From contig JAAONU010000013.1 of NCBI GenBank assembly GCA_012932295.1, forward strand, positions 10,814,821-10,878,820: a stretch of DNA of 64,000 nt. The letters run 5' to 3'. The position numbers were made by a program, and so were the translations under genes. The DNA is from Cyclina sinensis. Its lineage: Eukaryota; Mollusca; Bivalvia; Venerida; Veneridae. The notes under the pieces are model-generated. The model saw only the letters and a list, made by a program, of their open reading frames with translations. It had not been told where the DNA came from and did no database searches. This document shows, piece after piece, positions 36,228 to 47,758 of the stretch. The stretch's first letter is position 1; each line of letters opens with the position of its first letter.

Positions 36228-36480
36228 TCGATACAGGTTGCCCATATGACCGACGTCCCATGTAAATTAAGTTATTCTTAGGTTGTTGAGGATAGTGCAA
36301 GATACAGAAAGAATCGTATTCCAGAGACACCCTTGGTTCTTTTCCATGCTCAGTGTACAGCACTGATACACGGAACCTCGGTTTAACGACTCCGCTGACA
36401 GCCAATTGGTAATGTTTGTTGAGGAGCAGAAGATCGAACGTGCGAATTTCAGTTGTTGATAAAACTGAAGACACGACAAG
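36228..36480. repeat. Dispersed repeat, copy 2
   Basis: Shares the blocks ATAGTGCAAGATACAGAAAG, ATTCCAGAGACACCCTT and CATGCTCAGTGTACAGCA with 20610-20830. The part after 36370 (ACCTCGGTTTAACG) differs more. The minus-strand open frame across it is a repeat translation. Confidence 0.68.
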
Positions 36481-36829
36481 ACCTATAAAACGCAATTAGT
36501 CATGATAATTACTCCATGCAGCCCCTGTTGATATTTACTTCAAGGTGAACAAGACTTTTTTGTCAAAATACGTTGAATGAGATTGCCTTTTTATTTTTCT
36601 GTCGCGGCTTGAATATCCTGCATCCAGAACATACAAGTAAGCTTCTTTAAAAAAGAAGCATAGGAGAGGTTCACCAGTTTGCCCTGAAAAATGATGTCTA
36701 TCTTATTCAGAGTATCAGCCTATTTTTAAATCTACAATTTATTCATTTCATGATTGAAAAAAACAACAAAAAAAACCCCCAATAATTAAGTAGTATTGTT
36801 ATGCTTTCCAAATATTTGGAATGGGTTTC

Positions 36830-37111
36830 TCCAACTGCAGCTCCTTTAATATGCAAATTGTAAAGGTTAAACAGGTGAAAGGTCATTTAGACGTAAATTT
36901 TGACAACATGTAATGATAATTTTTCGTTTCCCTGAAATTATTTTCAAGCAGAGCATGCGCATGAAGATTATTGGAGAATAGTTCTAAAGATACGGACTTC
37001 AAATCTTGAAGTTTAACTTTAGTTCGATACGCAGAAATGGATACCGCCTTCAACTATCCCCAACACTGTGGAGAGATCTTCAGTAACTTTAAATTTGATA
37101 TTGGTAAGCTT
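36830..37111 (+). other. Conserved module A with a possible first coding exon
   Basis: About 250 bp match, in inverted orientation, 53600-53850. Conserved blocks include TGACAACATGTAATGATAAT and TCTTGAAGTTTAACTT, and a short reading frame from ATG 37037 (MDTAFNYPQHCGEIFSNF). The shared coding core is YPQHCGE. Two donors are possible: GTAAGC at 37104, or a consensus GTAAGT at 37112 that leaves phase 0. The phase-0 form could in principle join the cwo bHLH exon at 43436; neither form joins 43011 without a stop. It may equally be a repeat fragment. Confidence 0.5.
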
Positions 37112-38283
37112 GTAAGTAAAAGATAACAAGAGTAGTGCTGCAAACAAAGGTGAAACTGTGAAAAAAAATTATAAAGCTTGAATTTCTGATTATAGATTGT
37201 TTTCTCGAATAAGAAGGTCACTGGGTAAAGCGAGCAACTTAGTGTATATATAATTTTAAAGTTCAATGTGATATGGAACGGAAACTGGCCAAATATTCAA
37301 GCTGTCAAGGTTACGCTAATGGATGACGTGCACATCATTAAGAAACTTACCTAATAATACCGTCTTAAACATAATATGAAGAGCGAAATACAGGGTCCCC
37401 CTACTTTTAACGAAACTATATGTAACAGTAAACGGAGCGACCAAGTATGCTTTGGGACAATGGCGAGTTACCACGACATTTTTTTGTAATTAAATGAGAC
37501 GATCTGCCCTATAAAATCAACTTGATCATATAGCTTTCAAATCAGTCATTATGGACACCGTCTTTCAGGACTCTCAGAACTCTGATTTACTTTTCATATG
37601 CTCAGCGAAAAAGTTTTTGCTCATGTGTTCCTCTTTCCATATCAGTTTTGTTTTCATGTTACAGATATTTCAGCCAGTAAGGTACATATGCAATTAAAGA
37701 ATCGGTTACTTTAAGGGTTTGTACCTTTAAAGATCGATGATGGCAACAAAAAACAAGTATGAAGTAAATACAAAACAATAAACACTCGTATGCGCATCGT
37801 TCAGAATGTAGTGAATTTTCGCGATTATGTTACCATTTCTGTACTGTTGCTCTAATGGGTCTAGTATTTCAATAAGCTTTTAAGCAGCAGATTCTGCAAT
37901 GTTAGCAGTATTTTGTGACTTGGAACGTTCAAAACTATTACAGGAAAAAGGAGCACATAAACCAACCGTTCTGAGGACACAAAATTCACAAAAAAGTCAA
38001 AATTCATCGCTATTTTTGTACATATTTTTGCTTACAACGCAGAAAGATTTTAAAGTTTCGAAACAAAGTACCCAGTTTAATTTTATTTTGTTCCTTTTGT
38101 TGATTGGTTTTATATATTTTGTTTTTCCAGAATTAGCCAAAACTTGTATAATTGCTTATTTGCAGTTCATGCCATCTTGCAGTTAACGGCTTTTAAGTTT
38201 TTAGCCACACACTTAAAGGCATATACTGTCTTCAAAGGAAAACCAAATATAATACCTCATAGAATCTACAGAAAAGGAAAGTA
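37112..38283. other. Intergenic, nothing recognised
   Basis: No repeat array or supported gene. A 95-codon open frame at 37899 has no family features. Confidence 0.5.
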
Positions 38284-38700
38284 AGAGAGCTTTACAGCAA
38301 TACAAAGAATGAACGTAACTGCTATACAAATTGTAACATAACAGCAATACAAATAATAAAAATAACATGAATACAAATGATCGATGAACGTAACATCAAT
38401 ACAAAAAATGAACGTAACAGCAATACAAGTAATAAATGTAACAACTGTACAAATAATGAACGTAACAGCAATACAAAGAATGAACGTAACAGCAATACAA
38501 ATAATGAATGTAACAGCAGTACAAATAATGAACGTAACAGCAAAACAAAGAATGAACGTAACAGCAATACAAATAATGAATGTAACAGCAGTACAAATAA
38601 TGAACGTAACAGCAATACAAATAATGAACTTAACTGCAATACAAATGATAAACGTGACAACAATACAAATGATGAACGTAACAGCAATACAAATGGAGAG
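38284..38700. repeat. 24-bp minisatellite, about 17 copies
   Basis: The unit is close to AACGTAACAGCAATACAAAT plus AATG, varied at the edges. Because 24 is divisible by 3, it opens long frames on both strands (for example a 167-codon hydrophobic one). These are artefacts of the repeat and not genes. Confidence 0.92.
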
Positions 38701-39700
38701 AGGAAGAGATATAATAATCAAAATGAAATGAAAACTATAATATTTTAGCTGGTAATTTACTTTTTGCATTTTCTTTTTCTTATTTTACTTTTTTATGTAA
38801 AGACAAAGGTTTTCAATCCTGTTTCTGCTCCGACTATATTTTGTGGTCAAGGAATGATGATTGATGATATCGTATGAAGTATCCTGCTTTTTAAACATGT
38901 AGATGTTTCACGTTTGATTCACGCAGAAAGAAATGTGTAATAATAAATATTGCATATGATAATTCATATCAACGCTATGAGGTGCTAATATGTGTTTATG
39001 TAAAATGCCAACCAGCTTACGTAAATGGCTGAAATGGTGTTAACTGGTTTGAACAAAGGAGTGTCTGAAAACAAAACATTGATCTTTTGATATGACTTCC
39101 ATGTAAATAAAATTAATAAACAGATGTTGGGGAAATAACTGGAACTTTTTCATCACGTTAAACACATGTACAATACACTTGTTAGAAAGAGGTACACATG
39201 CAGGGGTTACTAAATACGGAATAAAAGACTTTTCAGCTAAATAAAAGAAGCTCTACGTATTTCTGAATAAGTAAGCCTCTTTAAAAATTTACTGTTTTAA
39301 AAGAATTGATTTCTACTAAGCCATACTCAAATTATTTTACTTACTTACAAAGTATAAACAAAATTGCAGCAAATAAAATTTCAGATTTAGTTCAGTAAAA
39401 CAGATTTTATTGTCTATTTCATCTGCATTCTGTTTTATCTGCGTTCTGTTTCATCTGCATTTTGTTTCATCTGCCTGCATTCTGTTTCATCTGTAAAGTC
39501 TGTAATAAATACGTAGTAAATGCATCTTTTGGTTCTTTACAACACGTGGAGATGAAAATCCAGTCTTCGACTAGTTCTGACGGGTCAAAACCTAATTTAT
39601 ATTAAGTCAAAAGGTACTTGTTACATCGTTACACTATTTACCCTTATTATTTTGAAATAATATCAAAAGGTAACAGGTATTTACGTATCGGGAAAATCGT
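38701..39700. other. Upstream flank of the cwo-like gene
   Basis: AT-rich. A short tandem repeat of about 16 bp (TCTGCATTCTGTTTCA, four to five copies) lies at 39420-39493. A canonical E-box CACGTG is at 39543-39548. Otherwise nothing recognised. Confidence 0.6.
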
Positions 39701-39722
39701 GAGCCATATCACTGTTGATGCG

Positions 39723-39800
39723 CACGTTTTTAGAACTACGCAGACGATCACGTTTTTATCAGGTTTTGATTGGTGCTAATTTGTCAGTGGTATATAATAA
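39723..39800 (+). promoter_or_regulatory. cwo: Candidate cwo promoter: paired CACGTT sites and TATA-like box
   Basis: CACGTT occurs at 39723-39728 and 39749-39754, 26 bp apart. A TATA-like TATATAATAA lies at 39791-39800. The start codon at 39944 is about 145 bp beyond, leaving room for a 5' UTR. CACGTG (39543) and CACGTT are E-box and E'-box forms bound by CLOCK/BMAL- and cwo-type factors. No transcription start is shown, so this is a proposal from layout. Confidence 0.45.
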
Positions 39801-39943
39801 ATAAACTGCCCAAAGATTCCCATTAATCGTCAAAGATCTGATAAGTTCGCACAGAAGCTTTATTGAGACAAGTTGCTGAGAAAAGGAAACATACAGTGCA
39901 TTGTTAGCTGAGGAAAAAACACAACAAAAACAGTGAAGAAGCG

Positions 39944-39981
39944 ATGAAACACAAAGGCGATCTACGTAGCGCGTTCGAAAG
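39944..39981 (+). CDS. cwo: cwo-like coding exon 1
   Basis: Starts ATG and encodes [12 protein letters not shown], ending in AG before the donor GTATGT (39982). An in-frame stop at 39905 precedes it, so this ATG is the first usable one. Leaves phase 2, which the next exon needs. Short first exons with the bHLH further on are usual for this family. The exon itself has no domain, so its support is phase and position. Confidence 0.7.
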
Positions 39982-42900
39982 GTATGTGGGAATATTTTCA
40001 TATGACAAGAGCATTGTTGTCTTAAAAGTTGAAAATGATGTGAAACTCGCAACTTTTGAGCTCAATACCAAATATTGTAACGTTTTTGGACACCAGGCAT
40101 CGCAATTATAAACTCATATCTGTTCTCTGATTGTTAAACATACGTTTAGTTGCAAAGTTTGAAAGGGACATAACGGTATAGTAACCCGTGATATACTTCA
40201 CGTGTATTTTATTGGTTTATTTTCTATAAAATGAAAAATAATGGATATAATGGCTATCCACGCAAAAATTGTACAAAAGCAACATTCTATATGAAGAACC
40301 ACACTCTTGTATTAACTTTACCTATTGCACTTTGATTTTTTTAACGACATCTTGACATCGGGTCATAAATTTCTTCGGTATCGTCAAGTTTCATACGATT
40401 TTGAAGGTAATAGAATGCTCTGAATTTTAGGGTTGCCTCTTTAAACTAATTTATCGCTTCTTGTGCGGTTCATACCGTCACGCTTATATTTGAGTATGTA
40501 AGATATAAAGTCCATCCATTTACAGGTTTTGAACATGTAGAACCCAAATCTCACCTATTAGGTGTTAAATGTATATAGTTGAGCTGTACGAGGTGTTTAT
40601 TATCATTTGAAAGCCCTCGAAGTGTTTTGAATACAACTTGGCGTTTTTTGTGATACTCAAATGGTCTAAGCCTATTCCACAAAAGCTGAAATAACTATCT
40701 TAGTCTTTTTGTAGACAGTTGCCAGGGAAGCCTTTCGTGCGTCTGTTTACTGTTATTGATTATGTTTAAAGGTTGAATGACTTTACTGGTAGGTGTGGAA
40801 AAGGTAACTGAAGTGACTTGTGATTTAGATGGATTGTAGTGAAAATCAATGACAGAGGTAAAAAAATACACTCTTGTGTTCTCTTGGGTGAATTGATTTC
40901 GGAATTACCGTCTTTGTAATCAAATTGAAATGATTACTGGTTTGATGCAACAGTAATTGTGGGGCGTGGGGGGGGGGGGGGGTAGTGAGAGGAAACCGTT
41001 AAGAGCAGGATTAAAAGCAAACAGATCTAAGTTGCTGGCTGTTATGATTTGTTTTTAATCAGTTCAAATATTTTTAAATTTCAAAATGTATACATTTATT
41101 CCATATGCTTAATTCTGCGTTGTTACATCGTATGTCAGACCTAACAATACAACATTTACAAATAATCAAAAAATTTTAAAGCAATATTAGAATTGAAATA
41201 ATGTCGAGGTACTCAAAAGCATCGTAACACAAATAGAATTGAATGGCATTTTGTCACTTTTTACCTTTAAATAATTCGGGACGCTGTGTGTACTACTACT
41301 ACTACTACAAGCAATATACGACAAGAATTCAATTGTAAAACAAGCAATATACGACAAGAATTCAATTGTAAAACAAGCAATATACGACAAGAATTAAATT
41401 GTAAAACAAGCAATATACGACAATAATTAAATTGTAAAACAAGCAATATACGACAAGAATTAAATTGTAAAACAAGCAATATACGACAGGAATTCAGTTG
41501 AAAACCAAGCAATATACGACAGGAATTAAATTGTAAAACAAGCAATATACGACAAGAATTCAATTGTAAAACAAGCAATACGCGACAAGAATTCAGTTGT
41601 AAAACAAGCAATATACGACAAGAATTCAATTGTAAAACCCAATGAGGAAAGGATGGTCTTCTTCACTAAATGCTACATAAGATTAATGGTGTTCTAATCC
41701 AGTTAATCAGGCCGTATGCTACCAGATATGCTCATATTTATTGTAACATTACGAAATGTTATCCTTCCCTTAACAGGTTCTGAACGTGAGGAAAAAACAG
41801 TCTCACCTACCACGTATATTACGTACGTAGTTCGGTTTTAGGACTCTTGTCAAACAGGTGTTAACCATCACCTCGAGTTCAAAATATTTATGTTTCCTGA
41901 AATACCTTAACTATCCCAGGTGCCGCATTAGCTATGGTATCTGCATAATAAAATTTCCAATAGTTCAACATACATTTGCCTGGTAAGAAATGTGTTTATC
42001 ATATCTATTTAAAGTTCAGTTGCAAATTAAATCGTTCAGTACCTAATCCATTGCAATATAAGTTTCTAGATATTTCTCAGAACTTTATAGCCTAGTTCAT
42101 TATGCTTAAAGAGTTGAAGCGCTTTTCATCTAGAACCTTTAAGCCGTAGATTGATAAACAAGCATAAAATACCAGCCCGTAAAATCGGTTCATCTTCGGT
42201 GGCGAAATAGTGAGACTTCTAATTTTATAGACACTGATTTGAAACTTGGTAGGATTGATACCATTTACTTTCAGAGATCGACTATTACTAGTAGTAGTCT
42301 TTTCCTTTTCTGAAAAATTTTGAAGAGAAACAAACAATATTTTAGTTCAGGCCTTATACTAGTATATCGGATACTGTGTAAATTCAAAAGATTCTAACCT
42401 GTTTTAGTATATTTGATTAATATGTAATTGTGGTATGGTTATATGCATTTTGATTCTTTTTGCTTGTTGTAAAAAAACGATGTATTTGTTTAAAAGATGT
42501 CAGTGCATACGTTTTGTACCAACCAATATATAGGAACCCCTTTAAATGTCCGCTAAATGTCAGTGCATACGTTTTGTACCAACCAATATATAGGAACCCC
42601 TTTAAATGTCCGCTAAATGTCAGTGCATACGTTTTGTACCAACCAATATATAGGAACCCCTTTAAATGTCCGCTAAATGCTATGATACTAGGATGAAAGT
42701 CAAATTCTGGATGAGTAGAAAGCGGTCATAGACACCCACTGGTTATGTTATGCAGTTCATGGACTCTTTTTGAACAGAAATATAATTGCCTCCATGATAA
42801 GATCATTTTTTTTCTTTTAAGATGTCTAAAATATTTTAATTATTGTATTAATTAATGACGCTAATTTTGTTCTGTATAAGTGACCAGTCCATACGAATCC

Positions 42901-45900
42901 CATACAAAGAAATAATAAAGTCACTGTCGTAATGAAACGTGAGGCATGTTCCTTCATGTCAAATATGCTGTGAGGATGGATATACCTTATACATTATTTT
43001 TGTTTTTCAGACACCTAAGCTTTGCTACGTCTAAACATGGGAATGAATTTGGCTCGACTTGTGTGAAGAAGCCAAAACCGGTAAGAAAAAAGTCTAAATA
43101 AGGAATAGATATTTAACAAACGTCTGTAGTTATACATCCAGCAGTTTAATTGTGAACATATGAATTCAAGAGTATTACTTTTTGTACCTTCGATTCTGCA
43201 GTCAATGCATTAAGTAACACAAAAAGCAAGGATAATATGAAATTAAACGCATTCACAGTTCTCTACACCTCATTGGTAGATACTTTCCAAGAAAAGCTGA
43301 CTAGGCAATATTTTTAAGGTATATGTTTTATATATTATTTGCAGAATTAGGGCATGACAGTTTCATTTCTACGAGACCAAAATGGGTTAAAAGAGATATA
43401 TATAGTAATTATGTTATATATTTTGGCACTTTCAGGACCCATTGTCTACTAGGATCTATGAAAAAAGGCGACGGGACAGAATGAACAACTGCCTGGCAGA
43501 TTTAAGCCGGTTGATACCGCCTTCGTACCTGAAAGAGGTACTTCATTTACTGCAGTTAACGTCCTGTTGGAGAATGGCGAGACCCGACAAAATCATACCA
43601 TTGACTTCCTAGAAACAATTTTAGTTCACTATTGCATTCTTAAATATGCCCAGGCAAGCACTCAGTATTTTGTGGTCAAACATCCTTTCACCTCTGCAAA
43701 TAAAAAGACACACCACACAATCAGTAATACTTAGTTTACATTTCTATGTTAAAGTCTTCTGCGCCAAAAAACATTGAAATAAGTAGAAGTAAAACTTTGC
43801 AAGAATTTCGAAATATAGCTTGAAATATAATCAATATTAATCAGGGCAGTGCAAGTCTGAATATAGAAAAATCGACAAGAACTGAAGCTAAAACATTCTT
43901 ATATATATATATGTAAAGAACTCGACATTTTTCACTATACACATACATGCATGTAATCTCAATGGTTTTGAAAATCAATTTCAAGCAAACAATCTCGATT
44001 AGCACTTGCTTCACACTTTATAGCCATCTAACACACACGGCCATCATCAAGTCTAGAATTGATCAGAAAATACAATAAGTTATTGTTGTACACGACCAAA
44101 AAGTACCTTCGATTCTAATATTCAGTCGGGCCCTAATTTGACATTGTGAAAAAAGATACTTACGGGTACATTCAACCATCTTTTATCGAAATACCTTAAC
44201 TTAATGATTTTTTTCTGTAGCAGTTTCAGCTAATTCACTCAGTAATTATCAGGTAAGCCTATTCGGTAAGCTTTTACATTTTTGTTTTACAAAACTGATC
44301 GCACTTTCATTTAATGATATGCTTTACTTTCCTGTTTCAGTGAGTTTACCTGATAAATTTAATAATTATTTTGCTTTAAGAGTTTCATTATCAGAGATGC
44401 TGCTAGCTTTTTTTCAAGATAAGAAAATGGTCGTATGCAGTATAAAAGAACAAGCCGATGAGTCCCTCTAAAAACGTTTTGCAGTTTAAATAAGCCAAAT
44501 TGAAAGTTTTCTAATATTGTTCTTGTAAGATAGCCCCTGGCCTTGAGTGTTGGCAGCATCTCTGATCAATTTACAGACCGATATGTAACTGCACATTTCC
44601 TAAGACTGGGGTATAACTTCGTAAACAGTTGTTTTTTCCTGATTTATTCTGAGTTATCTTTCTTTTTTTAAATCGTCTTCCTTTTCATTCAGCCTCACCA
44701 TTACTAACAAGAAATACGCTAATAATATCCATTAGAAAGTCAGTTGTATTAACGTTCAGAAATGGACAAAATAGAATCTATTGTGTTAAATAAACATTTT
44801 ATTATTGAGGAGACTAGTTTTAGATCATAATAAGTGATTTGGATCTTTGATCACCAGCATTTGATGGTTTACCAAGTTAGCCCCACAGAAGAATAGTCTA
44901 TGACAGGTTAATTTACTTTTGACAAAAGCAAACGCATCTGGTGTTGACTTTGGGAGTAATATATCAAGTTATTAATGCTATTCAAGTTAGTAAGTAAAGA
45001 CCACAAAACAATAATAAGTTGAGTTTGAAGTAACAGACTTGTTTTTGTTTCGTGTACACTTCTAACTTGAAATGTAGCGTACTCTGCTGTTATCACATTT
45101 TTTCAACTTGTTGAACATTCTGAGAATTCATTTAGCCGTCTTCTTGATTGAGTGAAAAAGAATTAAGTCGATAAAAGGTTTGTTTTTCGCTTAGCTCTAC
45201 AATTTGAATAGGTTATTATAGGAAACTACATTTGTACCTCTGTATTAGATAAATTTGAAATGATATCAATTACAAAATATTAATAAACGTAAAATAAGTC
45301 ACAAATCCAGCCAAGCATGTCTGCCACATTCACGGTATAACAGTATGACAAATAAACGTAAAATAAGTCACAAATCCAGCCAAGCATGTCTGCCACATTT
45401 ACGGTATAACAGTATGACATCATCCTAGAAAGATAAGTTCTGAATGAAAAATAACTCAAATAAGTACAAAAGCTATAACAAAAAATGGGATACTGATTTT
45501 ATTGATAACTCAAATGATAACGTTTAATAACTTGACATAGTTACACTAATGTTAACACACGAGGCAGCCAGCCTTTTGTCAAAAGTAGATGTACCTGTTA
45601 TGTTCCTTTTTTCACAATCGTCCTGAAATGTTCGGTTGACATCAAGATTTACGTTAGTATACCAGAATCGTTTGCTTTTGAAAGTATATTTCGCATATTT
45701 CATGACCTTTTAATCTTCATCGCAATTTATACTGTCGCAGGTACTTTAAATAAGAACAAAATAGTTAACAGAGTCAGCACTGGTTTGTAAAAATAAATCA
45801 TCGGACACACGGGTATACTCTTTTTTATTATTTTACTTTATTAACACGACAGAATGTTAATATCAGAATATGGAATGAAGCTTTTTATATAATTGCTTTG

Positions 45901-47605
45901 TTTACTTCAATTTAAATTCATATTTGTCTTAAAATAAAGATTTACATTTATTTTTTTCTCCAGATTTAATACCTATTTTATGAATGCAATAAATTATGTC
46001 TTTCTTTTGATACCTTTTAACTTCGAAAAAGATGTTCTGCTTCTTAAAGTACAGTTTTATTTAAAGCATTAAGTAATGTTATTCCTTCAATATTCTTCTC
46101 TATGTTTTTTAATATTTTAGGGAAAAAGTCGGATTGAGAAAGTGGAAATAATTGAAATGGCAATACAACACATCAAGGATTTAACAAGCATTATTAGCCA
46201 ACAATCAGAGGGTAAGAAAATAAACATCCCTCATTTAACAACTTAGAACTTGTATATGCTCAAACAGCAGTTTCAACTAATCGTAAGTTTAATCTAAGGT
46301 ATATTACATGAAAGCATGTGTAAATTATTCTTTGGTATATCGGCAAAATTTCTAATTTTGAATATAAAAGCTTCTTATTGGTAAAATTTGTTGTATTTTA
46401 CTTTGAACTTGACAAAAATTATGCTTCATCAAAAGCCTTTTTACAGGTCTTGTGTCGAGTCTTCCAGATCGATACCTAGGGTTTAAAGAATGCCAGGATG
46501 AGGTGATGAGATACCTTGTAGAGGTGGAGAACTGGGATGCTCAAGATCATCTCTGCAACAGGATGATGACACACCTTGAACAAGCTGGTGAAAAGTTCCG
46601 CATTATGAATGGTAAGAATAACAAGAGGTTACAAACTTCCTAAGCAAACTTTTCTATCCCAAACTGCAAATTAGTTTAAATGGATTGAATTCAGATCAAA
46701 CTTTACATTATATTTCAGATGCATCACTGAGTCAAGGAAATGTTGATATGGAGTCAGGTACATCACATTTCAGAGAGAATATGCCGGAAAAAGAAGAGCC
46801 ACGACCCCCACTGCAACTTTACACCGACTTACAGAGTAATCCTGCAATGACCGGTATTGAGATGGTCTCGGAATTAAGCAGAAGGGTATTATCATCGCCC
46901 TCATCAGTGAATAGTCACGCTTGCATCACTGCAGATTCAAGTCTTTCAACACACAGTTGTTCAAGCATTGCGAATTCAACAGGCACATGTGCTAAGTTCT
47001 CCAATACTGGTTATAGCCTCAGTGCCTCTATTCTCAAACCTGTCCCAATGTTTATCCAGTCTGACAGCTACAGGCCGAGTAGGAACAGCGAGTCTGATAA
47101 CGAAAGTGATAAATACAAGTTTAAACGCAGGTTTGCCAAGAGGTTTTCTGAAGAAATCTCTCACGGGGTAAACAGCTCGAGCGATTCTTCTATATGCTCC
47201 AAAGACTGTCATTTACCATGGAATGATTTTAAAAGAACATATCGAGAGGTCCATTCCAGAAGTCCATATAGCACTTCTTCACCGCACTCTACTGAATCAG
47301 GCAGTTTAAACAACAACAGTAGCTCCAACGGTAATAGTTCTTGCAATTCTGTTGATGAGATGAGGCCGAGGTATTTACCTGGTTTTGTGCTGCATCCGTC
47401 GGGCTCACACTACATGCCTCTGTCCATCCATCCATCGTGTGCTAACTACGGGTTGATGACGAATGCATCTAAACAAGCGTGCGTTGGTAATCATCCAATT
47501 AGAATTCTAGTTAATTTTGGCGGACCTCTTATACAGATGAACAATGTTGTGTTAGGGCAGAACAGTGTTAGCTGCAGTGAAAACAGCTCTCCACTAAGCA
47601 TATAA
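39944..47605 (+). CDS. cwo: cwo-like bHLH-Orange transcription factor, complete, six coding exons (whole-gene entry)
   Basis: Nuclear DNA-binding protein that by family acts as an E-box repressor; in insects cwo tunes the circadian loop. The exons 39944-39981, 43011-43080, 43436-43537, 46121-46211, 46447-46611 and 46719-47605 join in phase to 1353 nt, 450 residues plus stop. bHLH is at residues 37-95: basic region [12 protein letters not shown], with Arg where Hes proteins have Pro and Hey proteins have Gly; helix 2 [15 protein letters not shown]. The Orange domain is at about 108-152 ([17 protein letters not shown]). The tail is Ser/Asn-rich, and no WRPW or YRPW motif ends it. The residue pattern [10 protein letters not shown] and the single Arg suggest cwo rather than Hes or Hey. 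An upstream in-frame TAG (39905-39907) supports the start. Confidence 0.88.
41308..41637. repeat. 33-bp minisatellite, ten copies
   Basis: The unit starts GCAATATACGACAAGAATTC and continues AATTGTAAAACAA. Starts are near 41311 and then every 33 bp to 41608. The minus-strand open frame over it (repeating CRILLVLQ) is an artefact, since 33 is divisible by 3. Confidence 0.92.
42497..42679. repeat. 60-bp unit repeated three times, identical
   Basis: Units start at 42497, 42557 and 42617 and read ATGTCAGTGCATACGTTTTG onward; I see no difference between copies. The identity points to a recent duplication or to assembly stutter. The frame translates as a repeated [13 protein letters not shown], but it lies within intron 1. 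Confidence 0.95.
43011..43080 (+). CDS. cwo: cwo-like coding exon 2
   Basis: Encodes [20 protein letters not shown] then KPKP, a short polar and basic lead into the bHLH. Acceptor TTTTTCAG ends at 43010; donor GTAAGA at 43081. Enters phase 2, leaves phase 0. Confidence 0.82.
43436..43537 (+). CDS. cwo: cwo-like coding exon 3 (basic region, helix 1)
   Basis: Encodes [20 protein letters not shown] then [23 protein letters not shown] is the DNA-contacting basic region; the Glu and Arg contact the E-box. [10 protein letters not shown] is helix 1. Arg42 stands where Hes has Pro and Hey has Gly. Acceptor TTTCAG ends at 43435; donor at 43538. Phase 0 both sides. Confidence 0.95.
43538..46120. other. 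cwo intron 3 with a tandem duplication
   Basis: The only clear feature is a 69-bp tandem duplication (45282-45350 and 45351-45419, one or two differences, landmark AAGTCACAAATCCAGCCAAG). Elsewhere AT-rich with nothing recognised. Confidence 0.6.
46121..46211 (+). CDS. cwo: cwo-like coding exon 4 (loop and helix 2)
   Basis: Encodes [20 protein letters not shown] then [10 protein letters not shown]. The loop-helix 2 signature [15 protein letters not shown] is typical of bHLH-Orange proteins and sets the dimer face. Acceptor ATTTTAG ends at 46120; donor at 46212. Enters phase 0, leaves phase 1. Confidence 0.95.
46447..46611 (+). CDS. cwo: cwo-like coding exon 5 (Orange domain)
   Basis: Encodes [20 protein letters not shown] and on to [33 protein letters not shown] and [11 protein letters not shown] are the two helices of the Orange domain, which sets partner choice in this class. 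Acceptor TTTACAG ends at 46446; donor at 46612. Phase 1 in and out. Confidence 0.94.
46719..47605 (+). CDS. cwo: cwo-like coding exon 6 (C-terminal tail)
   Basis: Encodes about 295 residues from [18 protein letters not shown] to the end SENSSPLSI, stop TAA at 47603-47605. Low-complexity Ser/Asn-rich runs, a basic patch ([10 protein letters not shown]) and short hydrophobic motifs near the end ([13 protein letters not shown]). No WRPW or YRPW Groucho motif is seen. Acceptor ATTTCAG ends at 46718; enters phase 1. Confidence 0.92.
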
Positions 47606-47752
47606 TTTCTAAAAAAAATACACTGTTGTTGTCTTTACTTTTGAAGTAACTCGTAAAACATGTTAATTTAGAAATTTTATGTATATTTGTTGTGTATAAA
47701 GTGTTGTCGTTTTTATTGTTATTGAAGATGTCTCCTAGCACCTTGTTCAGTC

Positions 47753-47758
47753 AATAAA
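47753..47758 (+). terminator. cwo: Poly(A) signal of the cwo-like gene
   Basis: AATAAA lies 148 nt after the stop codon, a usual distance for a short 3' UTR. No other close candidate was seen. Confidence 0.65.

Larger units (their letters stand above)
39982..43010. other. cwo intron 1 with repeats and an E-box
   Basis: Holds CACGTG at 40199-40204, a G-run of about 15 at 40968-40982, a short ACT microsatellite (41285-41306), the 33-bp minisatellite (41308-41637), and three 60-bp units (42497-42679). Ends in TTTTTCAG at 43003-43010. No coding exon is visible inside. Confidence 0.65.

Noticed and set aside
36142..36495. 117-codon minus-strand frame
   Set aside because: Covers copy 2 of the dispersed repeat; no family features.
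38266..38769. Long open frames on both strands (up to 167 codons)
   Set aside because: They are translations of a 24-bp minisatellite; the unit length is a multiple of three, so frames stay open without being genes.
41267..41629. 120-codon minus-strand frame repeating CRILLVLQ
   Set aside because: Product of the 33-bp minisatellite in the cwo intron.
42460..42696. 78-codon frame with three [13 protein letters not shown] repeats
   Set aside because: Encoded by three identical 60-bp units inside intron 1; no splice context.
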